Part shown: positions 1 through 9,514 of the stretch, one piece after another
Layout: each line of letters opens with the position of its first letter
How positions within the stretch are numbered: the stretch's first letter is position 1
Notes under the pieces: model-generated
Database searches by the model: none
Seen by the model: only the letters and a program-made list of their open reading frames with translations
Told to the model about the DNA's origin: nothing
Assembly: GCA_021927905.1 (NCBI GenBank)
Contig: BLLK01000047.1
Coordinates: forward strand, 248,001-312,000
Origin: Chaetoceros tenuissimus
Taxonomy: Eukaryota > Bacillariophyta > Thalassiosirophyceae > Chaetocerotales > Chaetocerotaceae
Direction of reading: 5' to 3'
Length of the DNA stretch: 64,000 nt
Position numbers and translations under genes: made by a program

Positions 1-381
1 GGACTATTAAACACAACAGAAGTACTCGCTGCTCGAATGCACTGTGATAACATGAACATCTGAAAATCATGGACCGTAGTACAATAAGCAAATAAGGAGC
101 AAGAAGGTATTGCTTGTTGCTTTGGGCTTTGAGATAAGGAAGAAGCAAGATATGCTGATCATTACACAAGAAGCAAGATATTGTTGCTTCTTCATGCTTT
201 GCGATGTCAACTTTTTCGACAGAAATTTCAAAAACTACTACTCAAAAAGAATTAGAATTGCTAGAAGCAGTCGTCATGTTCAAGAAAGCAAAAGAAACAA
301 GACCAAGATACTAGAAACTTTAGGAACGTAACAATTTTAGTATATTATTATCTAGAATACAGCAAGAAAGAAGATAATCAT
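1..381. other. Intergenic, left edge
   Basis: I see no gene here. A 73-codon open frame at 110-331 has no recognisable domain. The stretch holds two direct copies of AGAAGCAAGATA (near 141 and 169). The second copy forms a short hairpin with TTGCTTC just downstream (about 170-190). This is the downstream flank of the ZIP gene that ends at 382. Confidence 0.5.
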
Positions 382-1946
382 CTAGTGATCTGCGTGCTCC
401 TCTTCAGCATGGCCCTCTGCTTCACAATGAGAGTGATTCAAAAGAGCTAGTCCAATAGGAACTACTCCTAGAATAAACATGAACATGGAAAGGACTCTAT
501 TTTGTCTAGTCTTTACAACTTCGGTAACTCTAGGCAAGCACTCGCATGCAGCAATGTAAAGGTATACACCTGATGACAAAGCCAATAGAACTCCAAGAGC
601 CATGTCATTGATATCAGAAGCAACAACAGCGAGTCCTCCAATCATGACTGAGAGACCAGCAAGAAAGTTGAGAAGAAGGGCACGGAATGGATCCAATCCA
701 ACATGTTTGGTAAGCAAAAAGTAATCAGCGAGTTCCTGTGCAATTTCGTGATAGAGAGTAACTCCTACAATGGTATAAACGATTGCAAGATCACATCCCT
801 TGAGTGCAACTCCAATAAAAACTCCATCACAAAAGTTATGAAGAGCATCTCCAATGACAATGGAACTAGCAAGACTGTAGTTGATAACCTTCTTTTTTGG
901 AGTACCATTTGCCTTTTCTTCATCCGAGTCTTCTTCAAAAGTCTCTGGCTTAACTTCTTCACATTCATCACCGTCGTAATGTTCCTCGGATGATACTTTT
1001 GGAAAGAGCAATGCAAAGAGCATTGGAAGCATAAATCCTCCTATTAAATTGAAATGAGATAAGCGTATGATTCAACAGAACATAAAGCATTCGATTTGGA
1101 GTCTTTATTTGAAAACTATTCAGCAAAGTAACTTACCAAGAAGAGCAGATCCAAAGCGCCAGATCGTATCCGGGAGAATCTCTCCTTCGTGTTCATCATG
1201 TTCTTCTCCATCTTCACCATCATGAGGATCGGTTTCATTGAGGAATCTATGATCATGATCATGAGGGTCTTCCTCTTCAGAGTGTTCGTTGATGAAGGAC
1301 TGAATCAAATAGATGGCCTCTGGAATGACTAGAAAGACAGCTGTCGCTAGTAGAGCTCCTGATGCAAAAGAAGGGATACTGATATCAAGGAAGCTGGCAC
1401 GTCCTGCAGATCCCTTTTTCGGTGGAGGAGAAGGTACAACCTCATTCCAAATACAGGACTTGACCCAAGCGCGAGCCTTGTGAGAAATAACAGGTATCAG
1501 AAAGATTACTCCAGAAAGAGTTGCAAGGTTCACCAAGAGGGTGAAGCCAATGACTAAGTAGAAACGAAAGAACAGAGTTAGTAATGCAAAGTGGTGGCGC
1601 AAAAAAGGGAAAGAGCGTCGGCAAAGGTGTACTAATGTGCAGCAGCAGAGTACTTTCTAAAGATGACCAAGGAGGTCCATCTACAATAACTTGCAAAGAA
1701 GCTTCTGCTCTTCTACTTTTGATTCTTCATTTACTTACCTAAACCCCAAGGCTTCTCGTCGTGGTGGTCTTCATGTGGATCTTCTCCGTCGTGGTCTGGT
1801 TCTTCTCCGTCCAAGTTCCGAGAGATTAAGAGAGTACGTTGAGAAGAAAGCTTGAGCTCTTCAGTTACACTCGCAGCAAGGCTGAGCTGAAGCAGCAAGG
1901 AGAGGCACGCAAAGGATACTTTTGATTTCAATGTAGAGATTGCCAT
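382..1946 (-). CDS. ZIP-family divalent metal transporter (SLC39-like)
   Basis: Three exons read as 1946-1739, 1553-1137 and 1040-382, joining in frame to about 427 residues. Donors are AG|GTAAGT and TTG|GTAAGT; acceptors are TTAG and ATAG. A signal-peptide-like N-terminus is followed by His/Asp-rich luminal stretches (EDPHEDHH, EEDPHDHDH), a classic ZIP feature. The metal-site motifs are HNFCDG (near residue 275) and HEIAQE (near 305), the diatom counterparts of HNFxDG and HEIPHE in LIV-1 ZIPs. Pro and the second His are replaced by Ala and Gln, so metal selectivity may differ from animal LIV-1 members. About eight membrane helices are visible. The family moves Zn, Fe or Mn into the cytosol; the exact metal is not readable. 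The start Met opens the signal peptide. Confidence 0.88.
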
Positions 1947-2354
1947 TATGTATCTTTGATATCTTTACCTTATTTCGTGTAGCGTCGTGATGCTGGATAA
2001 CAATTCTATGTAATATGGTCAATTAATTGAAAGCAATTATTGGTGCAAAAGAGTGGAGTCTAAAAAAATGAATGAAAAACAGCCTAAATCTTTTGCAAAA
2101 AGCCTGGATGTGTCACTACAAAGCCTTTTTTGTGGAATGAATGGATGTGGATGCTGCTGACTTCCTTTATTGGTAGGTGCAAACTTTGTACGTACTAAGG
2201 CGTTATTGAAAGGCCAAATGCCGATGACAGATGGCTTTAGAGCCTATCTCTCCCCTCCATTTTGTAAAATTTAAATGGGGATCGAAAGGTGAAACGGTGA
2301 ACCTAATGTATCTATGTATTAACTTTTCAACTTACTCCTTTCACTTTTTACCTC
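1947..2354. other. Divergent intergenic region
   Basis: About 400 bases lie between the ZIP start (-) and the MMACHC-like ORF (+). I see no coding potential, tRNA or clear repeat. It presumably carries the ZIP promoter. I looked here for the missing first exon of the sorting-receptor gene and could not identify it. Confidence 0.5.
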
Positions 2355-2798
2355 ATGACTACATCAATAACATTACTACAAAATAAAGCCCCTGAAAAAG
2401 GCTTTGATCTAATTCACCCATTCCATACAAGTTGGTACAATGACTTGATTACACAAGAAGGACACGTTGCAAAAGGAACCCTTCAACCAATCTCTTGTCC
2501 CAAATCGAGTAACTGCAACGCTGTATTGATTGGAAATACCAAACATGTATGGAATACATTTCTAGATTGGTTAGTTGCAAAAGTGATTCATGGGCCAAAG
2601 CAAGAGAGACTCAGTCACTTGCAATATATTTTAAATCACAATCCTTTTGATACATTTGTAAACGAGAATTTATCCCAAGTTTTACAAGAATGTAGAGAAA
2701 CATTTCATAAAGATGATTTAGCTTCATATGAAATATATTGGTCGAATGGAAAACATGAAATTGTAAATCTATCCAAAGCGAATGAATCCAAATCTTGA
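2355..2798 (+). CDS. MMACHC (CblC)-like cobalamin-processing protein, N-terminal part only
   Basis: The 147-residue frame opens with GFDLIHPFHTSWYND, matching the start of MMACHC/CblC, the cytosolic enzyme that removes the upper axial ligand of cobalamins. The match runs through the N-terminal nitroreductase-like core to about YEIYWSNGKHEIVNLSK. It then stops at NESKS, so the C-terminal half that completes the B12 site in animal MMACHC is absent. No splice donor that would extend it was obvious. It may be a truncated gene, a partial duplication, or the first exon of a gene whose remainder I cannot see. B12 handling makes sense in diatoms, many of which use B12-dependent methionine synthase. 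The family call is fairly firm; functionality is doubtful. Confidence 0.6.
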   Translation: MTTSITLLQNKAPEKGFDLIHPFHTSWYNDLITQEGHVAKGTLQPISCPKSSNCNAVLIGNTKHVWNTFLDWLVAKVIHGPKQERLSHLQYILNHNPFDTFVNENLSQVLQECRETFHKDDLASYEIYWSNGKHEIVNLSKANESKS

Positions 2799-2904
2799 AT
2801 GGATTCATATATTTACCTCTTTCCACCATACCATATATGAAAAGTCTTTCAATTTTTCATGTGTTGTATTCTAACAAAGGAATTCTTTTTACTTTTACCC
2901 ATAG

Positions 2905-4398
2905 GTTCCCAAGTCACTTTTCCGAGACAAGGGATACGATCACCGTGAAGCACTCTTTGGTTCGCCACCCTATGGAGGATCTATTGCACAAAACGTCTAC
3001 TACACTGACACTGACTTTTGTGATCCTTCTGCTGTAGATAAAACAACAGGATACCCATCACGTCCGATTGACCCTGCAACTAATAAACAAGAAGCATGGC
3101 CTTCACCATTCATCCTCATGGTGAATCGTGGTCAATGTTCTTTTGTGCAAAAAGCACGTAATGCACAACATGCTGGTGCTGCGGGGCTTTTGATTGCTGA
3201 TAACCTCTGTCTATGTACAGATTCGGCATGTCTCAACATGACCACTACAGATGATACTCCAGGAGGTTTTCAAAATTGTCAAAATACGGAACCGATCATG
3301 GCAGATGATGGTTCAGGAGGTGATATTACCATTCCAGCATTTCTCATGTTCAAACAGGATGCATATGAAATCATCAAAGAGGTCAAGGATAGAGATAGTC
3401 CTGTACAAGTGGAAATGAGTTGGTCTCTGCCACATCCTGACTCCAAAGTTGAGTATGAACTCTGGTCAGTTCCAAGTGAGACCGTTTCGAAAGAATTTCA
3501 AAAGAAGTGGAAGGATGTTGCTTTGAAAATGGGAGAAAAGGCTTACTTTACTCCTAGACAGTATATTTATGATGGAATCAAGAGTAGATGCCAAACTTCG
3601 GATGGAAAAAACATGTGTTTCAATTTATGTACCAATCAAGGAAGATATTGTGCTACTGATCCTGATAATGACTTGGAACATGGAATTACTGGTGCAGAAG
3701 TTGTTGAAGAGGCATTGAGAAGAATCTGTGTTTGGAAACATTTTGGTGAAAAGGATGGACTCGGAACTATGTATTGGGATTATATTGGTGAATTTTTGAA
3801 GAGATGTGATTCAGATGACTTCTTTTCAAACAAGGATTGTATCAAGGATGTGTACAAGAATGCAAAGATTGAAGGAAAGAGAATTGAACAGTGTATGGAA
3901 GATTCTGGTGGATTGACTGAAAATACTCCGAATTCTTTGCTCGACAGAGAAATTGATGCTGCAATGAGGAAGGGAGTTGTTGTTTTGCCAACAATGTTTA
4001 TCAACTCTGCACCAATGAGAGGAGCTTTATCCACTGAAACTGTCTTAGGTGCAGTATGTGCTGGATTCCAAGCTGGATCTGAGCCATCTATTTGTAACAC
4101 CTGTAGTGGATGTTCAGATGTCACTGAATGCGTGAAGAAGGGAGTTTGTAAGTCAAACCCTTCATCCAGTTCTTCTTCAGGAACTGTTAGCAAGAAGACT
4201 TTCGGAACAACATTATTGTTCATGTGTGCGCTATTTGGCGCAGCTGGATACTGGCACTGGAGGAAGACAAGAGAAGAAATGCGTGATCAGGTGAGAGGAA
4301 TCCTAGCTGAATACATGCCGCTAGAGGGCGGAGATAACGAGGATCACAATCCAATGGACTTTGCACGTTCAGGTGGTAGCGCAAGTCTAATCTCATAG
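2905..4398 (+). CDS. Vacuolar sorting receptor (VSR/BP-80-like), 5' exon not found
   Basis: The frame starts at a splice acceptor (TTTTACCCATAG before 2905, with a CTAAC branch-like motif about 30 bases upstream and an in-frame TAG at 2902). At least one upstream exon with the signal peptide must therefore exist. The readable 497 residues begin VPKSLFRDKGYDHREALFGS, then a protease-associated (PA) domain (ILMVNRGQCSFVQKARNAQ). A Cys-rich central VSR region follows, with MFINSAPMRG near its end. After it come a Ser-rich linker, one membrane helix (TTLLFMCALFGAAGYWHW) and a cytosolic tail with YMPL, a YxxPhi clathrin-adaptor signal like the YMPL of plant VSRs. The role is sorting of soluble cargo from Golgi/TGN to vacuole. 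No obvious exon 1 lies in 2799-2904, and the MMACHC-like fragment occupies the space just upstream. Confidence 0.82.
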   Translation, partial: VPKSLFRDKGYDHREALFGSPPYGGSIAQNVYYTDTDFCDPSAVDKTTGYPSRPIDPATNKQEAWPSPFILMVNRGQCSFVQKARNAQHAGAAGLLIADNLCLCTDSACLNMTTTDDTPGGFQNCQNTEPIMADDGSGGDITIPAFLMFKQDAYEIIKEVKDRDSPVQVEMSWSLPHPDSKVEYELWSVPSETVSKEFQKKWKDVALKMGEKAYFTPRQYIYDGIKSRCQTSDGKNMCFNLCTNQGRYCATDPDNDLEHGITGAEVVEEALRRICVWKHFGEKDGLGTMYWDYIGEFLKRCDSDDFFSNKDCIKDVYKNAKIEGKRIEQCMEDSGGLTENTPNSLLDREIDAAMRKGVVVLPTMFINSAPMRGALSTETVLGAVCAGFQAGSEPSICNTCSGCSDVTECVKKGVCKSNPSSSSSSGTVSKKTFGTTLLFMCALFGAAGYWHWRKTREEMRDQVRGILAEYMPLEGGDNEDHNPMDFARSGGSASLIS

Positions 4399-4556
4399 GA
4401 TGTAAAGTGAAGACATTATGAGGATTGTTGGTGGAACAAAACAAACAAACAGAGAAAACAGACGTGTAAACTACTAAATATAATAATAAAATTACTCTTT
4501 GTATAGAAGATTTTGATAAATAAGTTGAGCTTTAGAGTCTTTAAAATTATATTTTT

Positions 4557-7500
4557 CTAGAGGAAGCGTCGCACAAACTCTTCATTTCGAAAATATTCGA
4601 TGTCAAACTTTGCGTCAACATCATTATTTATTTCCTCCCTTATTGCCAACTTTTGTTTCTGAATTAAGTCGATAATGTTAGTGCAACTTTCTTGAATTCC
4701 AATAAAGAACCAGAAATATTGTCCTTTCTTGACAACAGATGATATAGGGCGAATATGTTGGCAATCTACCTTCTTCTCCATTGCAACAAGAAGGCTGAGC
4801 ATCTTAGTCGCGCCCCATGCTTTAGAATCCGTAGGCTTGCTGAGAAGTAATGTGTGCACTTTGATTGCAAGAACTGGAGTATCAAGAATAAGAGGACACT
4901 CAATAAAGTGAAGATTTCCCATTCTTTTCATTTGTACTGAGGACATCATTAACTCATTCCAGATACAGTATGACGTAGACGAAGTCAGAGACCTGCCAAA
5001 GTTACCCAGCGAGCATGGTGCCAAAATCAGCTTCACACGACGGCATGATGCTATTGAAATTTCTTCCTCGAAATCTCGCTCATTGAAGTCAACGACAGAG
5101 ATGGTATTCGTATTGGACCATAGATTTGCAGCATTTTTGAAGAAGAATCTAGCAAAATCAGAAGGGCATGCTCTCAGCGTGCTTACATTTGAATTCTGAA
5201 GGACCCAAAGTAGGAAGATTGCCCACCCACCTCCCCCGAGAAATCCAGTACTGGTACCGTATATCTTTCTCTTTGATGCCCATGCTTTGATAATCCGTAA
5301 AGCACCTTGGTAACTCTTGCATATGAGCTTAGGACTTGTGTTTGGTACAGGAAGTGTCTTTACCACATCCAAGATGGATGTAGAATCCTCAATTGAGAGA
5401 AGAGCATATTCGCTTTGCTTGTCCATTGCTCTGCCTTCTGAATTCAGCTTACAAATCATGAGATCCATCGACGGATACTGAGGAGCCATTTTTATTGTTA
5501 TTATGAAAAGGTCAACGTTTGATATGTTGCTACGTCGAATACGAATCTTGGCTGAAGTGTGTAAATATGAAAGCCTTGCCATGAGAGCCTCGATGTAATT
5601 ATGGATATTCATGACTATCAGTTTACCATCACAAGATGGAGAAATACTCTTGAGTCTAAGAACAGCATCGAAGTCGGATATAGAAGGGAGCATTGAGTGT
5701 AGAGAGCCTGAGCCGTATGGAATCACTTTTGCCTCAAATATTCCAGATCCTATTTTCATTGACTCGCAGGCCCTCTCAACTTCACGTCGCACGAGGGTGA
5801 ATTCAGCGTTCATAATCTCTGACCACCGTTCTCCACCATTCTGAATGAATAGATTATATGGAGAAAGACCCGACAACATGTGCTTAGTGAAAGGAATAGT
5901 TGCCATAGTGTAGAGTTTTCCGTCACTAACATCTCGTCGGAAAATACCTACACCATGAACTTTAAGCTCTGTCAGTTTCTGTGACTGAGATGTTAAAAAG
6001 TCATTGACGTAGTTTCTTGCTTTTGTTGATGAATCGAACGAACCAAGACTGATATGAGGAGTCCATCCATTTGCAAATCTCGCCTCCTGCTCATCACAAT
6101 TTTTGAATTTGAGTCTCAGAGTATTGTATAAACTAATAAGCCAAGGGGAACTTGAAATTCTCAGAACTGCCGTAGATGAATTTGTATGCTCGAAAACCTC
6201 ACCATCATCGACTCGTACAGTCCATGATTTCAACATATCTTCGGAAAATATATTGTCGTTCATTGCATCTGTCACTGCTTGGATCGCTTGACATTTCGTT
6301 TCGCTAGAATAAATATCGACGAAGCCATTTAGTAGAGTGACATGAGGTAACGGGAGAGACGAGTCTTTATCATATAAACTAGACTGACTATCGTCATCGA
6401 TAAGCAAGGCAAGGATAGACTCATGAGAAGAGATCGCAGTGTGTGACCACGCATTGTGATCAACTTTGGAGCTGTTATACAGGACAGGGTGCTTTTCCTC
6501 TTTGCTGAGGAAGTTCACATTGAATTCTATGCTAATTCCATAATGATCAGAAGGTGGTATTGACTCTGGCAGGTTACCAAGTAGCTTGCCTTTGGTTGCT
6601 TTTAGGCCATAAGATGGAAGATAGTCCTTGTCCCTTGTCATACCCACGAAAATATAGTCGATCCTTCGAGGTTCTTTATCTGAATGGCTGAACATTCTTG
6701 TTTCCATGGCTCTTTCGTTTGTTTTCCAATCAAAAGTAAGCCCATTTATATCGTCCCTCTGTTCAGATTGTAACCAAGCATCACTGAAGAACCTTTTTGA
6801 CAGCATTGAATCGTCCTCAGTATTAAAATCGCCAAGCACGATAGGCATAGATGGCTGTTTCTGTACCTGCTCTAAGTGCTGAAGTTTGCAAATAATTGCA
6901 CCTAATTCTCTTTTCCTTGCAATGCTACGATCAAGCAATTTAGTATTCGAACTGTTTTTCGAGACCTGATCTGCAGGTAGATGTACATTAGCAACATTGA
7001 GTATTGTAGCATCCAAGGACCCGCGTATTTTTAATGATGCGATGACAGCACGAGATCTTTTCCCGTCCATACAATATTCGAGATTGCATATATCTAACTT
7101 CTTGTGGTTCCAAAGAACAAGGTTTCCATACGGTATCAAATAATCAATGTATCCTGATGAAATCGAGAAATTATCTCGGACCCATTCCGTTGCCTGGAGT
7201 TGCTCGACAAATCGAGGGGAAACTTCTTGAAGAGCAATGGCGTCAGCATTTTCAGATTTTATTTCATCAAGGAGCTGACCCCATCGCAATTCAGAAGCTT
7301 CTTTGTCACCATTAGTAACGAAATTATTGCTTTCGTCTCTTTCAAGGTCAAATAGGACATTCCATGTGATGAATTTTATTTGCATCGCATCGAGAGAACT
7401 AGGAGGTACTTTGATAGATTTCATGCCTACATCAGCATGCACCCATTGCATAGATATGGAATCAAACTGCTCATATTTCCCATGTTGATGCCAAGCATGT

Positions 7501-8003
7501 CTCTCACTAGTGACTTTTTCATGATTTGTAGTGTGCCTTGATGGACTACTGAGTACTTTCATAGCAAGATTTTTCTTTGCTCTCAGTCTGGCTTTTCTTT
7601 TTGCCTTTTCTTTTGCCCTTTCTTCCTTCTCCAACCGAAGTCGTTCCATTGTGGCTATTGCATCAAATGCATCTTGGATTGTTGCTGCAGATACAGCTGT
7701 AGTGGGTCCTTCGCCTGAACCGAAGAGAACACATCGTCTAGATTTTCTATCCCAGATAAAACAGTTTGGATCTGACGGGGCTAATTGATTTAGGCGGAAG
7801 TATTGAATGCGATGCTCAGGTATCTCACCCCCATCTTTGATACTCTGAAAGTCTTGTACATTCTTCTCCATAGGTCCATTGATTCTACAGTCGTAGCCAA
7901 TGATTGTATTATGGAAATTAGCGATAGACTCATCAGTTGACCATTTTAGACGGTCGATGATTTCGCCTGCTGTCCTAAGTTTTGTCTTCTTTTCACTCGA
8001 CAT
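4557..8003 (-). CDS. Four-domain RNA end-processing/repair protein: MJ1316 (DUF504) + EEP nuclease + 2H phosphoesterase + PAP-type nucleotidyltransferase
   Basis: One uninterrupted 1148-residue frame. Residues about 10-95 are an MJ1316/DUF504 RNA cyclic-end recognition domain (IIDRLKWS, GYDCRINGPMEK, PEHRIQYFR, FIWDRKSRR). A Lys/Arg helix follows (about 120-150). Residues about 208-500 are an endonuclease/exonuclease/phosphatase domain with the full catalytic set (ITWNVL, ALQEV, ANVHLP, LGDFNTED, RRIDYIF, PSDHYG). Residues about 545-690 are a 2H phosphoesterase with both HxT/S motifs (PHVTLLNGF, PHISLGSF). From about 740 a poly(A)-polymerase-type nucleotidyltransferase carries GSGSLHSM and DFDAV, a later D (SMDLMICK), and the PAP central-domain signature GGGGWAIFLLWVL. 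The domains sense, trim, open cyclic phosphates and extend RNA ends, so RNA repair or tailing is inferred. All catalytic motifs look intact. It is transcribed divergently from the kinase at 8402. Confidence 0.85.
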   Translation of the reverse strand: MSSEKKTKLRTAGEIIDRLKWSTDESIANFHNTIIGYDCRINGPMEKNVQDFQSIKDGGEIPEHRIQYFRLNQLAPSDPNCFIWDRKSRRCVLFGSGEGPTTAVSAATIQDAFDAIATMERLRLEKEERAKEKAKRKARLRAKKNLAMKVLSSPSRHTTNHEKVTSERHAWHQHGKYEQFDSISMQWVHADVGMKSIKVPPSSLDAMQIKFITWNVLFDLERDESNNFVTNGDKEASELRWGQLLDEIKSENADAIALQEVSPRFVEQLQATEWVRDNFSISSGYIDYLIPYGNLVLWNHKKLDICNLEYCMDGKRSRAVIASLKIRGSLDATILNVANVHLPADQVSKNSSNTKLLDRSIARKRELGAIICKLQHLEQVQKQPSMPIVLGDFNTEDDSMLSKRFFSDAWLQSEQRDDINGLTFDWKTNERAMETRMFSHSDKEPRRIDYIFVGMTRDKDYLPSYGLKATKGKLLGNLPESIPPSDHYGISIEFNVNFLSKEEKHPVLYNSSKVDHNAWSHTAISSHESILALLIDDDSQSSLYDKDSSLPLPHVTLLNGFVDIYSSETKCQAIQAVTDAMNDNIFSEDMLKSWTVRVDDGEVFEHTNSSTAVLRISSSPWLISLYNTLRLKFKNCDEQEARFANGWTPHISLGSFDSSTKARNYVNDFLTSQSQKLTELKVHGVGIFRRDVSDGKLYTMATIPFTKHMLSGLSPYNLFIQNGGERWSEIMNAEFTLVRREVERACESMKIGSGIFEAKVIPYGSGSLHSMLPSISDFDAVLRLKSISPSCDGKLIVMNIHNYIEALMARLSYLHTSAKIRIRRSNISNVDLFIITIKMAPQYPSMDLMICKLNSEGRAMDKQSEYALLSIEDSTSILDVVKTLPVPNTSPKLICKSYQGALRIIKAWASKRKIYGTSTGFLGGGGWAIFLLWVLQNSNVSTLRACPSDFARFFFKNAANLWSNTNTISVVDFNERDFEEEISIASCRRVKLILAPCSLGNFGRSLTSSTSYCIWNELMMSSVQMKRMGNLHFIECPLILDTPVLAIKVHTLLLSKPTDSKAWGATKMLSLLVAMEKKVDCQHIRPISSVVKKGQYFWFFIGIQESCTNIIDLIQKQKLAIREEINNDVDAKFDIEYFRNEEFVRRFL

Positions 8004-8401
8004 TTATGCCCTATATTTTTTACAAATGAGAGTATGGAGTTGATTTTGATTTTTGTAAATTTTATGAGACAAAGAAACAATCTCCAAAGACAACCAAAGA
8101 TATACAATTTACTCTAGACAGATCATTTTTCTTCAAGGAAGTTCCTATGAATTCTTTGGAAGGACCCCAGGCGAGAATGCTGACGTCATATGATCTTGAA
8201 TATCGGCGGCAAATTTTGGGCAAAAATCATTCTTTTCTCTTCTCCCTCTGATAGTCTTACTACATCACATTACATCATAGAAGTGTAACACTCCAACTAT
8301 GTCGGTGGTAATTTTTGTGGCATCAAGTTACTGAAGAAAAAATTTCCTCCAGCAGCTTCTTTTGAATTCCATCACATAAAGTCTGGCTATCACAATACAC
8401 A
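8004..8401. promoter_or_regulatory. Divergent promoter between the RNA-repair protein and a kinase
   Basis: This 398-base gap separates two start codons facing away from each other, so both promoters must lie here. It has no coding potential. It contains a perfect CRE palindrome at 8181-8188 and several A/T runs. In diatoms, TGACGT-type elements bind bZIP factors and mediate CO2/cAMP responses of some promoters; whether that applies here is inference. Confidence 0.5.
8181..8188. promoter_or_regulatory. CRE palindrome TGACGTCA
   Basis: A perfect 8-base palindrome TGACGTCA lies near the middle of the divergent promoter, about 180 bases from the - strand start and about 215 from the + strand start. 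It is the canonical bZIP (CREB/ATF) site and contains the diatom CO2-cAMP response half-site TGACGT. Seen directly; function is inferred. Confidence 0.5.
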
Positions 8402-9410
8402 ATGGAAGGAATTAAAGAAAAATTTCTTTACGGACGCGTACTTGGGAAAGGCTCATTTTGCGTAGTAAAATCAATTGCAAGTCATGCGAATATTGTATCC
8501 AAGCACCCACGATATGATTTGTCTGATTCCATGACACAGCTTGCATATGAAAGTCTTGAAAACGAACTTAATGTTTTAAGCACATTAAGACACCCAAATA
8601 TCATCAGTTTAAGGTCAGTTCATAATACTTCTACGAGGATTGACATGAATTCCTTAACTCAATTCTTTTTTCATCACTTTACACAGACATACAAACGTAA
8701 ACTCCTCACCGAAAGAAATCATACTAGAGAGGCTTCAGAGAAAAACGCTCAGTGACTTGATTCGAGACTGGAGACTTGACAGATACAACCACAATTCTTT
8801 GATGATAAATGATCAAGCCTGCACACAATGCTTTCATGCATGGGACATTCGTATGAAGTATCTCTTTGACATAGCTTGCGCAATGAGATATCTACATGCA
8901 AATGACATTATTCTACGAGATCTGAAAACTGAGAACATTGGATTTGATTATTCAAACAAACTGAAAATTTTTGACTTTGGCTTATCTGTTAAGTTATCAG
9001 ATTGCACGAAGGTAGATCATGACCAATATCATTTCAGTGTTTTGGGTGGGACTTTACGCTATCTCGCTCCCGAGGCCGTATATGAATTGCCATATGGCAA
9101 GGCTAGTGATGTATACTCATTTGGATTACTTGCATGGGAGGTAATGGCTTTACAGATACCCTTTCAAAAGTTACACTGTCCAAACGACTTCAAGAAGCAA
9201 GTCTGCAAAAGACGTCGCCGTCCAAAACTAAGAATGAATTGGCCAAGAAATCTAAAATTGATGATTTCCAATTCGTGGGTTCATGATCCTATCGATCGAC
9301 TTAATTTTCACCAAATTTGCCATATTCTACAGACGTTGCTTCAGGAAGACATATCTTTCTTTCATTCAATTGCTCTTGCATGTTCTTGCTCCCCAAGAAT
9401 ATTAAATTAG
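8402..9410 (+). CDS. Protein kinase (TKL/STE-like, diatom type)
   Basis: Two exons, 8402-8613 and 8687-9410, joined across a 73-base intron (AAG|GTCAGT, CTTAAC branch, TTTACACAG). Joining gives RHTNVNSS and then LQRKTLSDLIRDW, the usual hinge/alphaD pattern of diatom kinases. The full protein is about 311 residues. A Gly loop GKGSFC is present, with a candidate beta3 Lys in NIVSK (residue 34) and alphaC Glu in SLENEL. The catalytic loop ILRDLKTENIGFD has Leu in place of the HRD His. FDFGLS supplies DFG, GTLRYLAPE is the APE region, and SDVYSFGLLAWEV follows. It is almost only a kinase domain, with no other domain. The beta2-beta3 region is short, so ATP-site lysine assignment is uncertain. 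Function unknown; it is the divergent neighbour of the RNA-repair protein. Confidence 0.85.
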
Positions 9411-9514
9411 GTTTGAAAGAGAAGCACATTCTAATTAATCAAAGAAAATTCATGTTTGCTGTAAAAATAATAAAGATTCTATACTATTTGCTTAGTCTAT
9501 ATTTATTAAGTCAT

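Noticed and set aside
110-331. 73-codon frame at the left edge
   Set aside because: No domain, no coding bias; it overlaps simple direct and inverted repeats.
8402-8613. Kinase as a pseudokinase lacking the beta3 lysine
   Set aside because: A lysine in NIVSK lies at a plausible distance from the glycine loop and DFG/RD motifs are present, so inactivity cannot be claimed.
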